A stretch of DNA of 33,225 nucleotides from an uncultured Oscillospiraceae bacterium (GCA_947630645.1 CANRIF010000016.1:1-33225), one strand, 5' to 3'; shown: positions 7,634 through 15,571, counted from the first letter of the stretch. A program made the numbers and translations. Notes: generated by a model from the letters alone, not told the origin.

Positions 7634-8748
7634 TCCGTCCCCTCGCTTTCCGCGTCGGCCAGCTCGTCGAACTCGTTGGAGAAGGAGGCGTAGTCCCCGT
7701 AAAGGCCGGAGTACTCGCTCTTTTTCATGATGTGGATGGCGTCAGGCTCGATGACCAGGCCGATGCGCTCGTCCACGTCCACGAAGTCGGTGGTCTGGAT
7801 CATCCACTTGAAGCCGCCGATGTCCACGATGACCTCATAGTGGACGCCCATGAAGGTGACGGAGGTGACCACGCCCCGGAGCATCCCCTTGTCCTCCGGC
7901 ACGATGTCCACGTCCTCCGGCCGCACCACCACGTCCACCGCCTCGTTGGGCGCGAAGCCCCCGTCCACGCAGGGGAAGGTGTGGCCGGAGAAGCTGACGG
8001 ATTGGTCCGCCAGCATCACCCCGTCCACGATGTTGCTCTCGCCGATGAAGTCCGCCACGAAGGCGTTTTTCGGCTCGTTGTACACGTCCTGGCTGGAGCC
8101 GATCTGCTGGATGCGGCCCTCCGACATGACCACGATGGTGTCGGACATGGACAGGGCCTCCTCCTGGTCGTGGGTGACGAACACGAAGGTGACCCCGGTG
8201 GCCTTTTGGATCTTCTTCAGCTCCTGCTGCATATCCTTACGCAGCTTCAAGTCCAGGGCCGCCAGCGGCTCGTCCAGCAGCAGCACCCGGGGCCGGCCCA
8301 CCAGCGCCCTGGCGATGGCCACCCGCTGCTGCTGCCCGCCGGAGAGGCTGGTGACGGCCCGGCGCTCAAAGCCCTTGAGGGCCACCATAGCGAGCATCTC
8401 GTTCACCCGGACCTCGATCTCGTCCCGGGGCACCTTCCGCTCCCGCAGGGGGAAGGCCACGTTCTCGAACACGTTCAGATGGGGGAACAGGGCGTAACGC
8501 TGGAACACGGTGTTCACGTTGCGCTTGTGGGGCGGCACGTCGTTGATGCGCTCGCCCATGAACAGGATGTCGCCGCTGTCCGGGGTCTCGAAGCCGCCGA
8601 TCAGCCGCAGGGTGGTTGTCTTGCCGCAGCCGGAGGGACCCAGGAGGGTGATGAACTCGTTGTCGTAGATGGTCAGGCTGATGTCGTCCAGCACCACCTC
8701 GCCGTCGAAGGATTTGGTGATGTTACGCAGCTCGATGATCTTGTCCAT
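7630..8748 (-). CDS. potA: Polyamine ABC transporter ATP-binding protein
   Basis: A 372-residue ATPase powering polyamine import. Walker [10 protein letters not shown] is at residues 37-45, then the Q-loop ([11 protein letters not shown]), the signature [15 protein letters not shown], Walker [13 protein letters not shown] and the switch His ([11 protein letters not shown]). A C-terminal TOBE-type domain follows from about residue 235. The reading frame is open upstream, but the ATG at 8748 is chosen because it is preceded by AGGAG at 8 bases and PotA proteins start at this point. It is the first gene of potABCD, and its leader is long and highly structured (see 8768-9125). Confidence 0.96.
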   Translation of the reverse strand: MDKIIELRNITKSFDGEVVLDDISLTIYDNEFITLLGPSGCGKTTTLRLIGGFETPDSGDILFMGERINDVPPHKRNVNTVFQRYALFPHLNVFENVAFPLRERKVPRDEIEVRVNEMLAMVALKGFERRAVTSLSGGQQQRVAIARALVGRPRVLLLDEPLAALDLKLRKDMQQELKKIQKATGVTFVFVTHDQEEALSMSDTIVVMSEGRIQQIGSSQDVYNEPKNAFVADFIGESNIVDGVMLADQSVSFSGHTFPCVDGGFAPNEAVDVVVRPEDVDIVPEDKGMLRGVVTSVTFMGVHYEVIVDIGGFKWMIQTTDFVDVDERIGLVIEPDAIHIMKKSEYSGLYGDYASFSNEFDELADAESEGTE

Positions 8749-8767
8749 GGCGGCCACTCCTGTCGGA

Positions 8768-8802
8768 TAAAATAAAGGTGGAACGTGCCAGGCACGTTCC
8801 AC
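8768..8802 (-). terminator. Terminator-like hairpin just upstream of the potA ribosome site
   Basis: A perfect palindrome with 12-base arms (GTGGAACGTGCC and its complement, 8778-8802) folds on the minus strand to an 11-bp stem with a three-base loop, followed by CTTTATTTTATC. It ends about a dozen bases before the AGGAG of potA. It could be an attenuator terminating the leader RNA or the 3' end of a separate small RNA. Confidence 0.65.
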
Positions 8803-8873
8803 TTGTATCACGGTCTGCTGCTCGGCCGGGGGTCCGAAGCCCTCACGGCTGGCCGTCCCAATGGATTTGAGAG

Positions 8874-9101
8874 TTTTCCGAAAGCAAAATGCCTTGCCCT
8901 ACTCTTACTGACCATTTTACAAGTTTGTGTGCCGCCCGGCACTGGTTATAAAGTAACCAACTTATAAAACTTGAGCTTTTAACTCAATCAATAAGGCAGC
9001 TCTCGCTGCCAGCCGCTCATCGCGGCGATCGGCATTCGACCCGGCTGTCCGTGTGGCCTTGGCCGTCCCGGAGGGCGGCGGTCGCATCTTGCTTTGGAAA
9101 A
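8874..9101 (-). ncRNA. Large structured leader RNA domain upstream of potABCD, family not recognised
   Basis: In minus-strand RNA, segment 9101-9084 pairs with 8892-8874 over 18 bp (one G-U pair, one bulged C), closing a domain of about 230 nt. Inside it are a hairpin GGCAGC-GAGA-GCTGCC (9010-8995) with a GNRA-type loop, and an 11-bp helix (8969-8959 with 8925-8915, one G-U) that encloses two hairpins, GGTTA/TAACC (8958-8944) and GTGCC/GGCAC (8942-8929), making a three-way junction. The 5' arm of the long helix can also join an alternative hairpin with TTGGAAACGA at 9118-9109. I checked for T-box, lysine, cobalamin, SAM and guanidine signatures and saw none. The 10-mer GGGACGGCCA occurs twice, near each end (9069-9060 and 8859-8850). 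A riboswitch-like attenuator or a stand-alone RNA are both possible. Confidence 0.6.
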
Positions 9102-9131
9102 CGATCGGTCGTTTCCAATTGAGACGGTGAT

Positions 9132-9160
9132 ATTGTAACAACGCCGCCCGCCGTTGTCAA
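9132..9160 (-). promoter_or_regulatory. Sigma-A promoter of the pot leader
   Basis: On the minus strand TTGACA (9160-9155) and TACAAT (9137-9132) are separated by 17 bases. The start is expected near 9125, giving a leader of about 375 nt before potA. The stretch between promoter and potA is covered by the structured RNA and hairpin entries. Confidence 0.85.
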
Positions 9161-9180
9161 GGGATAAATCGAATTATGGG

Positions 9181-9216
9181 AAAAATATGGAGGGCGGCGC
9201 CTGGGCGCCGCCCTCC
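9181..9216 (-). terminator. Terminator of the CAP-domain protein gene
   Basis: A perfect 13-bp GC stem (GGAGGGCGGCGCC with its complement, 9189-9216, two-base centre) is followed on the minus strand by ATATTTTTCCC. It separates the CAP gene from the pot promoter immediately downstream. Confidence 0.85.
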
Positions 9217-9238
9217 GTTGGGTGATTTTTCCAATGCG

Positions 9239-11584
9239 TTACTTTCCGGTCCGCTTCCGGCCGGCCAGCACCGCGGCGGCCAGGCCGCCGGCGCACAGCG
9301 CCAGCATCGCGGCCCACAGCGCCAGCGGCGTCCCGTCGCCGGTGGGGGCGGAGGTGGGCGCCGACGTGGGCGCGGCCGTGGGTACGGCCGTGGGCGCGGG
9401 GGTGGCCGTGGCGGGCGAGATGATGCGGAAGGTGACCTGCTTGTAGACGCCGACGTACTGATTGACGCCGGTGACGTAGAGGGTGGCCGTGCCCGGCTCC
9501 ACGTTGGCTGTGGCGGACAGGGTGTAGTCCGTCCCCTCCGTCAGCACCGTGTCGCCGGACCGGACCGTGACGGCCGGGAGCAGAGGCTGGCCGGTGTACA
9601 GCTGGTCCGGGATGGCGTCCACGTCCACCGTGGGCACGGTGTGGGGCGAGACTAGGGCGAACAGGGAGAACTGGTCGGAGGAGAAGAACACGCTGCCGTC
9701 CCGCACGGTGGTGGGCAGGGTGGTCAGCACGCCGTCATGCCACCGGGCGGCGTAGACCATGCTGCCGTCCACCCCCGCGGGCAGGGGCACCGCCAGCTCC
9801 ACAGGCTCCCCGGTCTGGGTGATGGAGCCGACCTGCGCGCCGTCCACGTTGACGGCGATGCCGATGTCGTAGTAGGCCAGCACGTCGTAGCCGCTGCCCA
9901 GCGCGCTCACCACAGACGGGGCGGAGGCAGGCTGGGATACGGCGTCCGCCCGCAGCGAGGCGGTGATGGTGACCACCTGGCCGGCGTTGGCCCGGTCGAT
10001 GGCGGCTTGAAGCGCCTCCACGGTGCCGGGGGACACGCCGGTGACCGTCTCGCCGGCGGAGACCTTCTGCACGATGTCGGACATGGTGTCCACCAGCTTG
10101 CCCACCTCGTCCCAGCCGGACACGTTGGAACTGGTGGCCCGGACCACAGGCGTTGGCTCCGGCGTGGGCGCCACGGTTGGTTCGGGGGTGGGTTCCGGCG
10201 AAACGGAGGGAGAGGGTTCCGGAGTGACCGTAGGTTCGGGCGTGGGTTCGGGTGTGGGTTCGGGCGTAGGCGCCGGAGTGGGTTCCGGAGTAGGCTCGGG
10301 CGTGGGTTCGGGCGTAGGTGCCGGAGTGGGTGCCGGCGTAGGCTCCGGCGTAGGCTCCGGTGTAGGCTCGGGCGTAGGCTCGGGCGTAGGCTCGGGCGTA
10401 GGCTCCGGAGTAGGCTCCGGTGTCGGTTCCGGAGTCGGCTCCGGAGTGGGTTCCGGAGTAGGTTCCGGTGTCGGCTCGGGTGTGGGTTCCGGCGTCGGCT
10501 CGGGTGTGGGTTCCGGCGTCGGCTCGGGTGTAGGCTCCGGTGTAGGCTCGGGCGTGGGTTCCGGTGTGGGTTCCGGCGTCGGCTCCGGTGTAGGCTCGGG
10601 CGTGGGCTCGGGTGTGGGTTCCGGAGTCGGCTCCGGGGTCGGTTCCGGCGTAGGTTCGGGTGTCGGCTCGGGCGTGGGCTCGGGCGTGGGTTCCGGAGTG
10701 GGCTCCGGTGTGGGTTCTGGCGTAGGCTCCGGGGTCGGCTCCGGTGTCGGCTCGGGCGTGGGTTCCGGTGTGGGCTCGGGAGTAGGCTCGGGCGTGGGTT
10801 CGGGTGTGGGTTCCGGTGTAGGTTCCGGTGTAGGTTCCGGTGTAGGTTCGGGTGTAGGTTCGGGTGTCGGCTCGGGCGTGGGTTCCGGTGTGGGCTCGGG
10901 AGTAGGCTCGGGCGTGGGTTCGGGCGTGGGTTCGGGTGTCGGCTCGGGCGTGGGTTCCGGGGTCGGTTCCGGAGTAGGCTCCGGCGTCGGTTCCGGGGTG
11001 GGGATGGGCTCCACATACTCGGAGACCTCCATGCCGAATTCCTGGACCCAGAAATAATAGCCCTGGTACTCGATGCAGGCGATGCCCACGGCGGTGTACT
11101 CCGGGTCCAGCATATTGCGGCGGTGGCCCTGCTGCTCATAGGGCAGGTCGTCCTCCCGCCAGGAGTTGAAGATGCTCTCGGCAGTGCCCAGGTCGCCGCC
11201 GCCCAGGGCGATGTTCTCCGCGTTGCTGGAGACGCCCTCGTATGTAACGTCGCTCCAGGGCGTACCGTCCGGCCGCTCGTGGTCGAACTTGGCCACGATC
11301 TCCGCGGCCCGCTCCATGGCGATCTGCTCCAGGGCGTAGTCGTAGGTCAGCGGCTGGCCCACCACGACAGACGGGACGCCCTCCAGCGTATTGATCTCGG
11401 CGCCGCTGGAACGGAAGCTGTTGAGCATATCCAGCATCCCCCGGGCGGCGTCCTGGTCGTATTCGCCGTTGAGCTTGGCGTCCTCCGCGGAGGGCGCGGT
11501 GGGGATGCCGTCGGCCAGGGACGGCACGCCCAGGCCGAACAGCACGGCCAGGGCCAAAAGCAGACTGAATACGCGCGTTTTCAT
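9239..11584 (-). CDS. Secreted CAP-domain (SCP-like) protein with a very long PTPE repeat
   Basis: A 781-residue surface or secreted protein of unknown role. Residues 1-24 are a signal peptide ([24 protein letters not shown]). A CAP/SCP domain occupies about 45-185, with HERPDG, SNAENIA and [17 protein letters not shown], the bacterial CAP pattern. Residues 193-480 are about 70 PTPE units, a stiff proline-rich spacer. A region of unknown type (485-640) follows, then a Big/MBG-like Ig fold (about 650-715: [40 protein letters not shown]), a second Thr/Ala/Pro linker, and a C-terminal GDGTPLALW, hydrophobic helix and RKRTGK tail. That tail resembles a sortase-type anchor, but no LPXTG is present. 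It is transcribed alone. Confidence 0.9.
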   Translation of the reverse strand: MKTRVFSLLLALAVLFGLGVPSLADGIPTAPSAEDAKLNGEYDQDAARGMLDMLNSFRSSGAEINTLEGVPSVVVGQPLTYDYALEQIAMERAAEIVAKFDHERPDGTPWSDVTYEGVSSNAENIALGGGDLGTAESIFNSWREDDLPYEQQGHRRNMLDPEYTAVGIACIEYQGYYFWVQEFGMEVSEYVEPIPTPEPTPEPTPEPTPEPTPEPTPEPTPEPTPEPTPEPTPEPTPEPTPEPTPEPTPEPTPEPTPEPTPEPTPEPTPEPTPEPTPEPTPEPTPEPTPEPTPEPTPEPTPEPTPEPTPEPTPEPTPEPTPEPTPEPTPEPTPEPTPEPTPEPTPEPTPEPTPEPTPEPTPEPTPEPTPEPTPEPTPEPTPEPTPEPTPEPTPEPTPEPTPEPTPEPTPEPTPEPTPAPTPAPTPEPTPEPTPEPTPAPTPEPTPEPTPEPTVTPEPSPSVSPEPTPEPTVAPTPEPTPVVRATSSNVSGWDEVGKLVDTMSDIVQKVSAGETVTGVSPGTVEALQAAIDRANAGQVVTITASLRADAVSQPASAPSVVSALGSGYDVLAYYDIGIAVNVDGAQVGSITQTGEPVELAVPLPAGVDGSMVYAARWHDGVLTTLPTTVRDGSVFFSSDQFSLFALVSPHTVPTVDVDAIPDQLYTGQPLLPAVTVRSGDTVLTEGTDYTLSATANVEPGTATLYVTGVNQYVGVYKQVTFRIISPATATPAPTAVPTAAPTSAPTSAPTGDGTPLALWAAMLALCAGGLAAAVLAGRKRTGK
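10130..11003 (-). repeat. 12-base coding microrepeat encoding PTPE units
   Basis: Roughly 70 tandem 12-base units coding Pro-Glu-Pro-Thr with heavy third-position variation (CCG/CCC/CCT, GAG/GAA, ACG/ACC/ACA). The protein period is almost perfect while codons drift, apart from a few PTPA units near the C-terminal end. Repeat number is likely to vary between strains and to be error-prone in short-read assembly. Confidence 0.9.
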
Positions 11585-11642
11585 CGTGTGCCCATCCTTT
11601 CTTTTTCGGTCGCAGGGTGCTTTCTCTACCTCTTTAGACTAT

Positions 11643-11671
11643 ATTATAGCGCGTTTGTTCCCGGACCGCAA
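11643..11671 (-). promoter_or_regulatory. Candidate promoter of the CAP-domain protein gene
   Basis: On the minus strand TTGCGG (11671-11666) and TATAAT (11648-11643) are 17 bases apart, about 60 bases before the start codon. The ribosome site is AGAAAGGATGG. The -35 abuts the terminator of the upstream gene. Confidence 0.65.
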
Positions 11672-11709
11672 GAAAAGGTCCGCCGCAGACGAAAATTTAG
11701 CGGCGGACC
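11672..11709 (-). terminator. Terminator of the RluA-family gene
   Basis: A perfect 10-bp stem (GGTCCGCCGC with GCGGCGGACC, 11709-11700 and 11686-11677) is followed on the minus strand by TTTTCTT, right after the stop codon. Confidence 0.85.
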
Positions 11710-11711
11710 GT

Positions 11712-12674
11712 TTATAGCCCAGGGAAGTATTTTTCCGCGAATGGCACCCGCTCCACGGTAAAGCGCCGGCCGGCCAGGTAATCCAGCGGCCCGGCGCCGG
11801 AGGTGAAGTCGAAGCCGACCCGCCAGCTCCACAGCAGCTGCCGGTCCTCGCCGTACTGCCGGTTGACCCGCTCCCGGCCGTACTTGCCGTCCCCCAGCAG
11901 GGGCCAGCCGGCGTGGGCCATCTGGACCCGGATCTGGTGGGTGCGGCCGGTGTGCAGCCGGCAGGTCACCAGGCTCAACCCGTCCCGGTGGGCCAGCAGC
12001 CGGTAATCGGTGGCGGCGAAGCTGGTCCCCGGCTCCTGCCGGGGCTTGACGTAGACCTGGTTTTTCACCGCGTCCTTGAAAAGCCACCCCTCCAGCCGCC
12101 CCTGGGCGGGGGAGGGCTTGCCCAGGCAGACGCACAGGTACTCCTTGGTGACCTCCCTGGCGCGGATCTTCTCGTCCAGTACCCGCAGGGCCTCGGCGGT
12201 CTTGGCGGCGATGACGATGCCGCCGGTGCCCCGGTCGATGCGGTTGCACAGGGCCGGGGCGAAGCTGTTCTCCGCGGCGGGGTCCCACTGGCCGGACTGG
12301 TAGGCGTGGGCCTGGATGCGGGCCAGCAGCGTGTCCGCGCTCCAGCCGGACGCGCTGTGGCACAGCACCCCGGGGCGCTTGGACACCAGCAGCACGTTCT
12401 CGTCCTCGTATACGATGTCCAGCTCCGGCCGGACCGTGGCCAGCCAGCCATCCTCCCGAGGCGCCTGGCCGAAGAACTCCTCCGGCAGGAACAGGCGCAC
12501 CTCGTCCCCCACCGCCAGCCGGACATCGGGCCTGGCCCAGCGGCCGTTGAGCTTGATCTCCTTGCGGCGGAAGTACTTTTGCAGCAGGGAGGAGGGCATG
12601 GACGGGACCAGCTTGGCCGCGAAGCGGTCCAGACGCTGGCCGGCGTCGTTTTTCGTGACGGTGAACTGTCTCAT
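11712..12674 (-). CDS. RluA-family 23S rRNA pseudouridine synthase
   Basis: A 320-residue enzyme that isomerises uridine to pseudouridine in structured RNA, probably 23S rRNA. An S4 RNA-binding domain covers about residues 1-75 (GQRLDRFAAKLVPSMPSSLLQKYFRRKEIKLNGR). The catalytic domain has the motif II region NRIDRGTGGIVIAAKT, in which the Asp of RID is the expected catalytic residue, then KEYLCVCLG and LHTGRTHQIRVQMAHAGWPLLGDGKYG. Length and domains fit RluC/RluD-type enzymes; the target position cannot be assigned. No clear ribosome site precedes the ATG; a TATGAT element ends six bases before it, so the transcript may be leaderless. Confidence 0.92.
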   Translation of the reverse strand: MRQFTVTKNDAGQRLDRFAAKLVPSMPSSLLQKYFRRKEIKLNGRWARPDVRLAVGDEVRLFLPEEFFGQAPREDGWLATVRPELDIVYEDENVLLVSKRPGVLCHSASGWSADTLLARIQAHAYQSGQWDPAAENSFAPALCNRIDRGTGGIVIAAKTAEALRVLDEKIRAREVTKEYLCVCLGKPSPAQGRLEGWLFKDAVKNQVYVKPRQEPGTSFAATDYRLLAHRDGLSLVTCRLHTGRTHQIRVQMAHAGWPLLGDGKYGRERVNRQYGEDRQLLWSWRVGFDFTSGAGPLDYLAGRRFTVERVPFAEKYFPGL

Positions 12675-12680
12675 GGGGCC

Positions 12681-12686
12681 ATCATA
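12681..12686 (-). promoter_or_regulatory. Possible -10 element giving a leaderless rluA-family transcript
   Basis: TATGAT on the minus strand ends six bases before the ATG at 12674, which puts the expected start at or next to the A of the start codon. The corresponding -35 is only a T run (12709-12704), so the promoter is uncertain. Confidence 0.4.
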
Positions 12687-12713
12687 GCACGAAAATATCC
12701 TGAAAAAAAGAGA

Positions 12714-12742
12714 TTGACAACGACCCTGTCTTCATTTATAAT
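12714..12742 (+). promoter_or_regulatory. Sigma-A promoter of yceD-like/rpmF
   Basis: TTGACA (12714-12719) and TATAAT (12737-12742) are separated by exactly 17 bases, a perfect consensus as expected for a ribosomal protein gene. Confidence 0.92.
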
Positions 12743-12770
12743 ACTTTGGCGACTATGTGAGGTTATTCCA

Positions 12771-13277
12771 ATGGTTATCGACCTGCATGAGATCATCGGG
12801 ACGCCGGGAAAGAGCGTCGCGTTCCAGTGCCAGCTGGACCGGGACAGGCTCAGCTTCCCCGCGCTGGAGGCGTTCGACGGCCCTGTGACGGCCCGGGGGA
12901 CGGTGCGGAATACCGCCGGCATCCTGGAGCTGACGGCGGACGTTCAGGCGGACATGACGGTGCGCTGCGCCCGGTGCGGAAAGCGGCTGGCGCGGCATCT
13001 GGAGCCCCGGTACACGGCCATGCTCCAGGCGGACCCGGAGGACGCCGACAGCGAGGAGATATTCCCCCTGGACGGCGACGGCGTGGACGTGTCGGACGTG
13101 CTGGAGACTTGCTTCATCCTGGACACGGACCAGAAGTATCTGTGCCGGGAGGATTGCAAGGGGCTGTGTCCCACGTGCGGGAAGGACCTCAACGACGGTC
13201 CCTGTCAATGTAAAAAACAAATCGATCCGAGAATGGCGGTCCTGCGGCGGCTGTTGGAGGATGATCAGGAGGTGTGA
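12771..13277 (+). CDS. YceD/DUF177-family protein
   Basis: A 168-residue protein of the DUF177 family, which is widely found directly before rpmF and is linked to 23S rRNA or ribosome assembly in bacteria and plastids. The fold is suggested by RGTVRNTAGILELTADV and a CARCGKRL pair of cysteines in the middle. The C-terminal half carries LCREDCKGLCPTCGKDLNDGPCQC, the typical cysteine-rich end of Gram-positive members that may bind zinc. The start is the ATG at 12771 behind TGAGGT. It is followed three bases after its stop by rpmF, the conserved family arrangement. Confidence 0.9.
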   Translation: MVIDLHEIIGTPGKSVAFQCQLDRDRLSFPALEAFDGPVTARGTVRNTAGILELTADVQADMTVRCARCGKRLARHLEPRYTAMLQADPEDADSEEIFPLDGDGVDVSDVLETCFILDTDQKYLCREDCKGLCPTCGKDLNDGPCQCKKQIDPRMAVLRRLLEDDQEV

Positions 13278-13280
13278 ATC

Positions 13281-13469
13281 ATGGCGGTCCCTAAAAGAAA
13301 AGTCTCCCATGCCAGAAAGAGCAAACGGCGCTCCAGCGTCTGGAAGCTGCGTCTCCCCAAGCTGGTTGCCTGCCCCAACTGCGGCGAGTACCATATGCCT
13401 CACCGCGTCTGCCCGGCCTGCGGCCAGTATGACGGACGCACCGTTGTCACTGTGGGCGAGGAGAAGTAA
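13281..13469 (+). CDS. rpmF: 50S ribosomal protein L32
   Basis: A 62-residue ribosomal protein near the peptide exit tunnel side of the large subunit. It starts with the diagnostic MAVPKRKVSHARKSKRRS and has two CXXC pairs (CPNC and CPAC), so it is the zinc-binding form of L32. The ribosome site (AGGAGG) lies in the last codons of the upstream gene, implying coupled expression. A strong terminator follows. Confidence 0.98.
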   Translation: MAVPKRKVSHARKSKRRSSVWKLRLPKLVACPNCGEYHMPHRVCPACGQYDGRTVVTVGEEK

Positions 13470-13477
13470 TTGCAGAT

Positions 13478-13503
13478 AAGGGGGGCTGCGGCCCCCCTTT
13501 TTT
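13478..13503 (+). terminator. Terminator after rpmF
   Basis: GGGGGGC and GCCCCCC flank a TGCG loop and are followed by TTTTTT (13498-13503). Confidence 0.9.
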
Positions 13504-13572
13504 GCTGCGCTGCCGGGACGGTGCAAAGCCGTCTCCGCGGCCGCACACGGAAAGGGAAGGAGGCGGTACGGT

Positions 13573-14898
13573 ATGGCAAGACCGCTGGTGGCCATCGTTG
13601 GCCGGCCCAACGTGGGCAAAAGTATGCTCTTCAACCGCCTGGCGGGGCGGCGGCTCGCCATCGTGGAGGACACCCCCGGCGTCACCCGCGACCGGCTGTA
13701 CGCCCCCTGCGAGTGGGCGGGACGGCGGTTCGACATCGTGGATACCGGCGGCATCGAGCCAAATACCGCCAACGAGATATTGCTGTTCATGCGGGAACAG
13801 GCCATGCTGGCCATCGACAGCGCGGACGTGATCGTGATGGTGACGGAGATCGGCACCGGGATCACCGCCGCGGACCAGGACGTGGCCGGGATGCTCCAGC
13901 GCAGCGGCAAGCCCGTGGTGCTGGCGGTGAACAAGATGGACGCCATCGGCCCGGACGATCCGGGCATCTATGAGTTTTATAACCTGGGCCTGGGCGACCC
14001 CATCGCCGTGTCCGCGGTCCACGGCCACGGCACGGGGGACCTGCTGGACGCCTGCGTGGCCCACTTTCCGCCGGCGGCGGAGGACGAGGCCGACGACGGC
14101 CGCGTCCATGTGGCGGTCATCGGCAAGCCCAACGTGGGCAAGAGTTCCCTCGTCAACACCATCCTGGGCGAGAAGCGGGTGATCGTGGCGGATATGCCCG
14201 GCACCACCCGGGACGCGGTGGACACCCCGGTGGACAACGCCGACGGCCATTACCTCTTCATCGACACCGCCGGCATCCGGCGCAAGTCCAAGGTCAACGA
14301 CCGGGTGGAGCGGTTCTCCGTCATGCGGGCGCAGCTGGCGGTGGAGCGCAGCGACGTGTGCCTTATCATGATCGACGCCCGGGAGGGGGTCACCGAACAG
14401 GACACCAAGATCGCTGGCCTGGCCCACGAGGCCGGCAAGGCCAGCATCATCGTGGTGAACAAGTGGGACCTGGTCGAGAAAGAGACGAACACCATGGCCG
14501 AGATGCGCCGGCAGGTGAAACAGGCCCTCAGCTTCATGGATTATGCCCCCGTCATTTTCATCTCCTGCTTGACGGGACAGCGAACTGGGCGTATATTTAA
14601 TATGATAAACGCCGCCTATGAGCAGGCGTGCCTACGTATCTCCACCGGCCGGCTCAACGACCTGCTGGCCGACGCCCAGGCCCGGCAGCAGCCGCCCACC
14701 GACAAGGGCCGCCGTCTGAAGGTCTACTACATGACCCAGACCGGCGTGAAGCCGCCTCATTTCGTGGTGTTCTGCAACAGCCGGGAACTGTTCCACTTCT
14801 CTTACCAGCGGTATATCGAGAACCGCATCCGGGCGTCCTTCGGACTGGAGGGTACCCCCATCAGACTGACGATACGTCAGAAAGGAGAAAACGAATGA
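13573..14898 (+). CDS. der: Ribosome biogenesis GTPase Der (EngA)
   Basis: An essential GTPase with two tandem G domains that acts in maturation of the 50S subunit. Domain one has GRPNVGKS at 10-17, DTGGIEP and NKMD. Domain two has GKPNVGKSSLVN near 184, DTAGIRRK and NKWDLVEK. The C-terminal KH-like domain includes KVYYMTQTGVKPPHFVVFCN and the ending NRIRASFGLEGTPIRLTIRQK. The 441-residue length is normal. GGAAGGAGG lies 10 bases before the start. Its stop overlaps the plsY start (ATGA), so the two are co-translated. Confidence 0.98.
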   Translation: MARPLVAIVGRPNVGKSMLFNRLAGRRLAIVEDTPGVTRDRLYAPCEWAGRRFDIVDTGGIEPNTANEILLFMREQAMLAIDSADVIVMVTEIGTGITAADQDVAGMLQRSGKPVVLAVNKMDAIGPDDPGIYEFYNLGLGDPIAVSAVHGHGTGDLLDACVAHFPPAAEDEADDGRVHVAVIGKPNVGKSSLVNTILGEKRVIVADMPGTTRDAVDTPVDNADGHYLFIDTAGIRRKSKVNDRVERFSVMRAQLAVERSDVCLIMIDAREGVTEQDTKIAGLAHEAGKASIIVVNKWDLVEKETNTMAEMRRQVKQALSFMDYAPVIFISCLTGQRTGRIFNMINAAYEQACLRISTGRLNDLLADAQARQQPPTDKGRRLKVYYMTQTGVKPPHFVVFCNSRELFHFSYQRYIENRIRASFGLEGTPIRLTIRQKGENE

Positions 14899-15566
14899 TA
14901 CCTCTGATCCTTATTCTCGTCGCGGTCCTGTCCTATGGCCTGGGCGCCTTGAACGGGTCGATGCTCCTGAGCCGTTTCGTCTTTCACAAGGACCTGCGTA
15001 AGTACGGCTCCGGCAACGCCGGGTACACCAACTTCGTCCGTGTGTTCGGCAGCAAGTGGGGCCCCGCGGTCATCGCGGTGGACATCCTCAAGAGCGCCAT
15101 TGCCGTCATGGCCGGCGGCCTGCTGATGCTGACCGTGAACCGGGAGGGCGCGTATGTGTCCGTGGGCAAGCTGTTCGCCGGGTTCTGCCTGGTGCTGGGT
15201 CAGATCTATCCCGTCCAGTACCGGTTCCGGGGCGGCAAGGGCGTGGTGTGCTGCATGACCGCCTTGTGGCTCACCGACTGGCGCATGGGCATCCTGGCCA
15301 CGGGCGTGTTCGTCATCGTGGTGGCCTTCTCCCAGTACGTCTCCCTGGCCGGTATGTGCGCCTGCCTCACGGGCGCGGTGGCGGCGTGGATCGTGATCCC
15401 CGGCGAGGAGCTGAAGAGCGTGTGCGGCACGCTGGCGCTGCTGACGGCGTTGGTCATCATCTGGCGGCACCGGGGCAACATCTTCCGCATCATCGAGCGC
15501 CGGGAGCCCAAGGTCAAGTGGGGCCGGCCCCAGAGCGACCGCCGTATGCGGGAAGACCGCTTCTGA
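14895..15566 (+). CDS. plsY: Acyl-phosphate:glycerol-3-phosphate acyltransferase
   Basis: A 223-residue membrane enzyme that acylates glycerol-3-phosphate at position 1 from acyl-phosphate, the first step of phospholipid synthesis. Family motifs are present: LNGSMLLSRFVFHKDLRKYGSGNAGYTNFVRVFG near the N-terminus and GQIYPVQYRFRGGKGVVCC in the middle, where other PlsY proteins read GHxFPxxxxFKGGKGVA. The GGKG loop is intact, though the usual His before the Pro is replaced in this segment. About seven membrane helices are predicted. The C-terminal tail is basic. The start codon overlaps the der stop. Confidence 0.93.
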   Translation: MIPLILILVAVLSYGLGALNGSMLLSRFVFHKDLRKYGSGNAGYTNFVRVFGSKWGPAVIAVDILKSAIAVMAGGLLMLTVNREGAYVSVGKLFAGFCLVLGQIYPVQYRFRGGKGVVCCMTALWLTDWRMGILATGVFVIVVAFSQYVSLAGMCACLTGAVAAWIVIPGEELKSVCGTLALLTALVIIWRHRGNIFRIIERREPKVKWGRPQSDRRMREDRF

Positions 15567-15571
15567 AAAGC

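Noticed and set aside
8785-8967. Plus-strand frame of 60 residues in the pot leader
   Set aside because: Antisense to the structured leader RNA, no ribosome site, and better explained by RNA pairing.
8749-9125. T-box or known riboswitch in the pot leader
   Set aside because: The T-box consensus (GGGTGG followed by ACCGCG) is absent, and signatures of lysine, cobalamin, SAM and guanidine elements were not found by eye. A covariance-model search is still needed.
10130-11003. Regular repeats that might be taken for a CRISPR array
   Set aside because: The period is 12 bases with no unique spacers and it stays in frame within a coding region.
10023-11057. Plus-strand frame of 344 residues rich in Gly-Ser-Gly-Val repeats
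   Set aside because: It is the reverse complement of the PTPE repeat of the CAP protein. The minus-strand frame has signal peptide, CAP domain and ribosome site; the plus frame has none.
9737-11761. Plus-strand frame of 674 residues rich in Arg and Gly
   Set aside because: Another antisense shadow of the CAP gene; no recognisable domain, and composition is explained by the GC-rich repeat.
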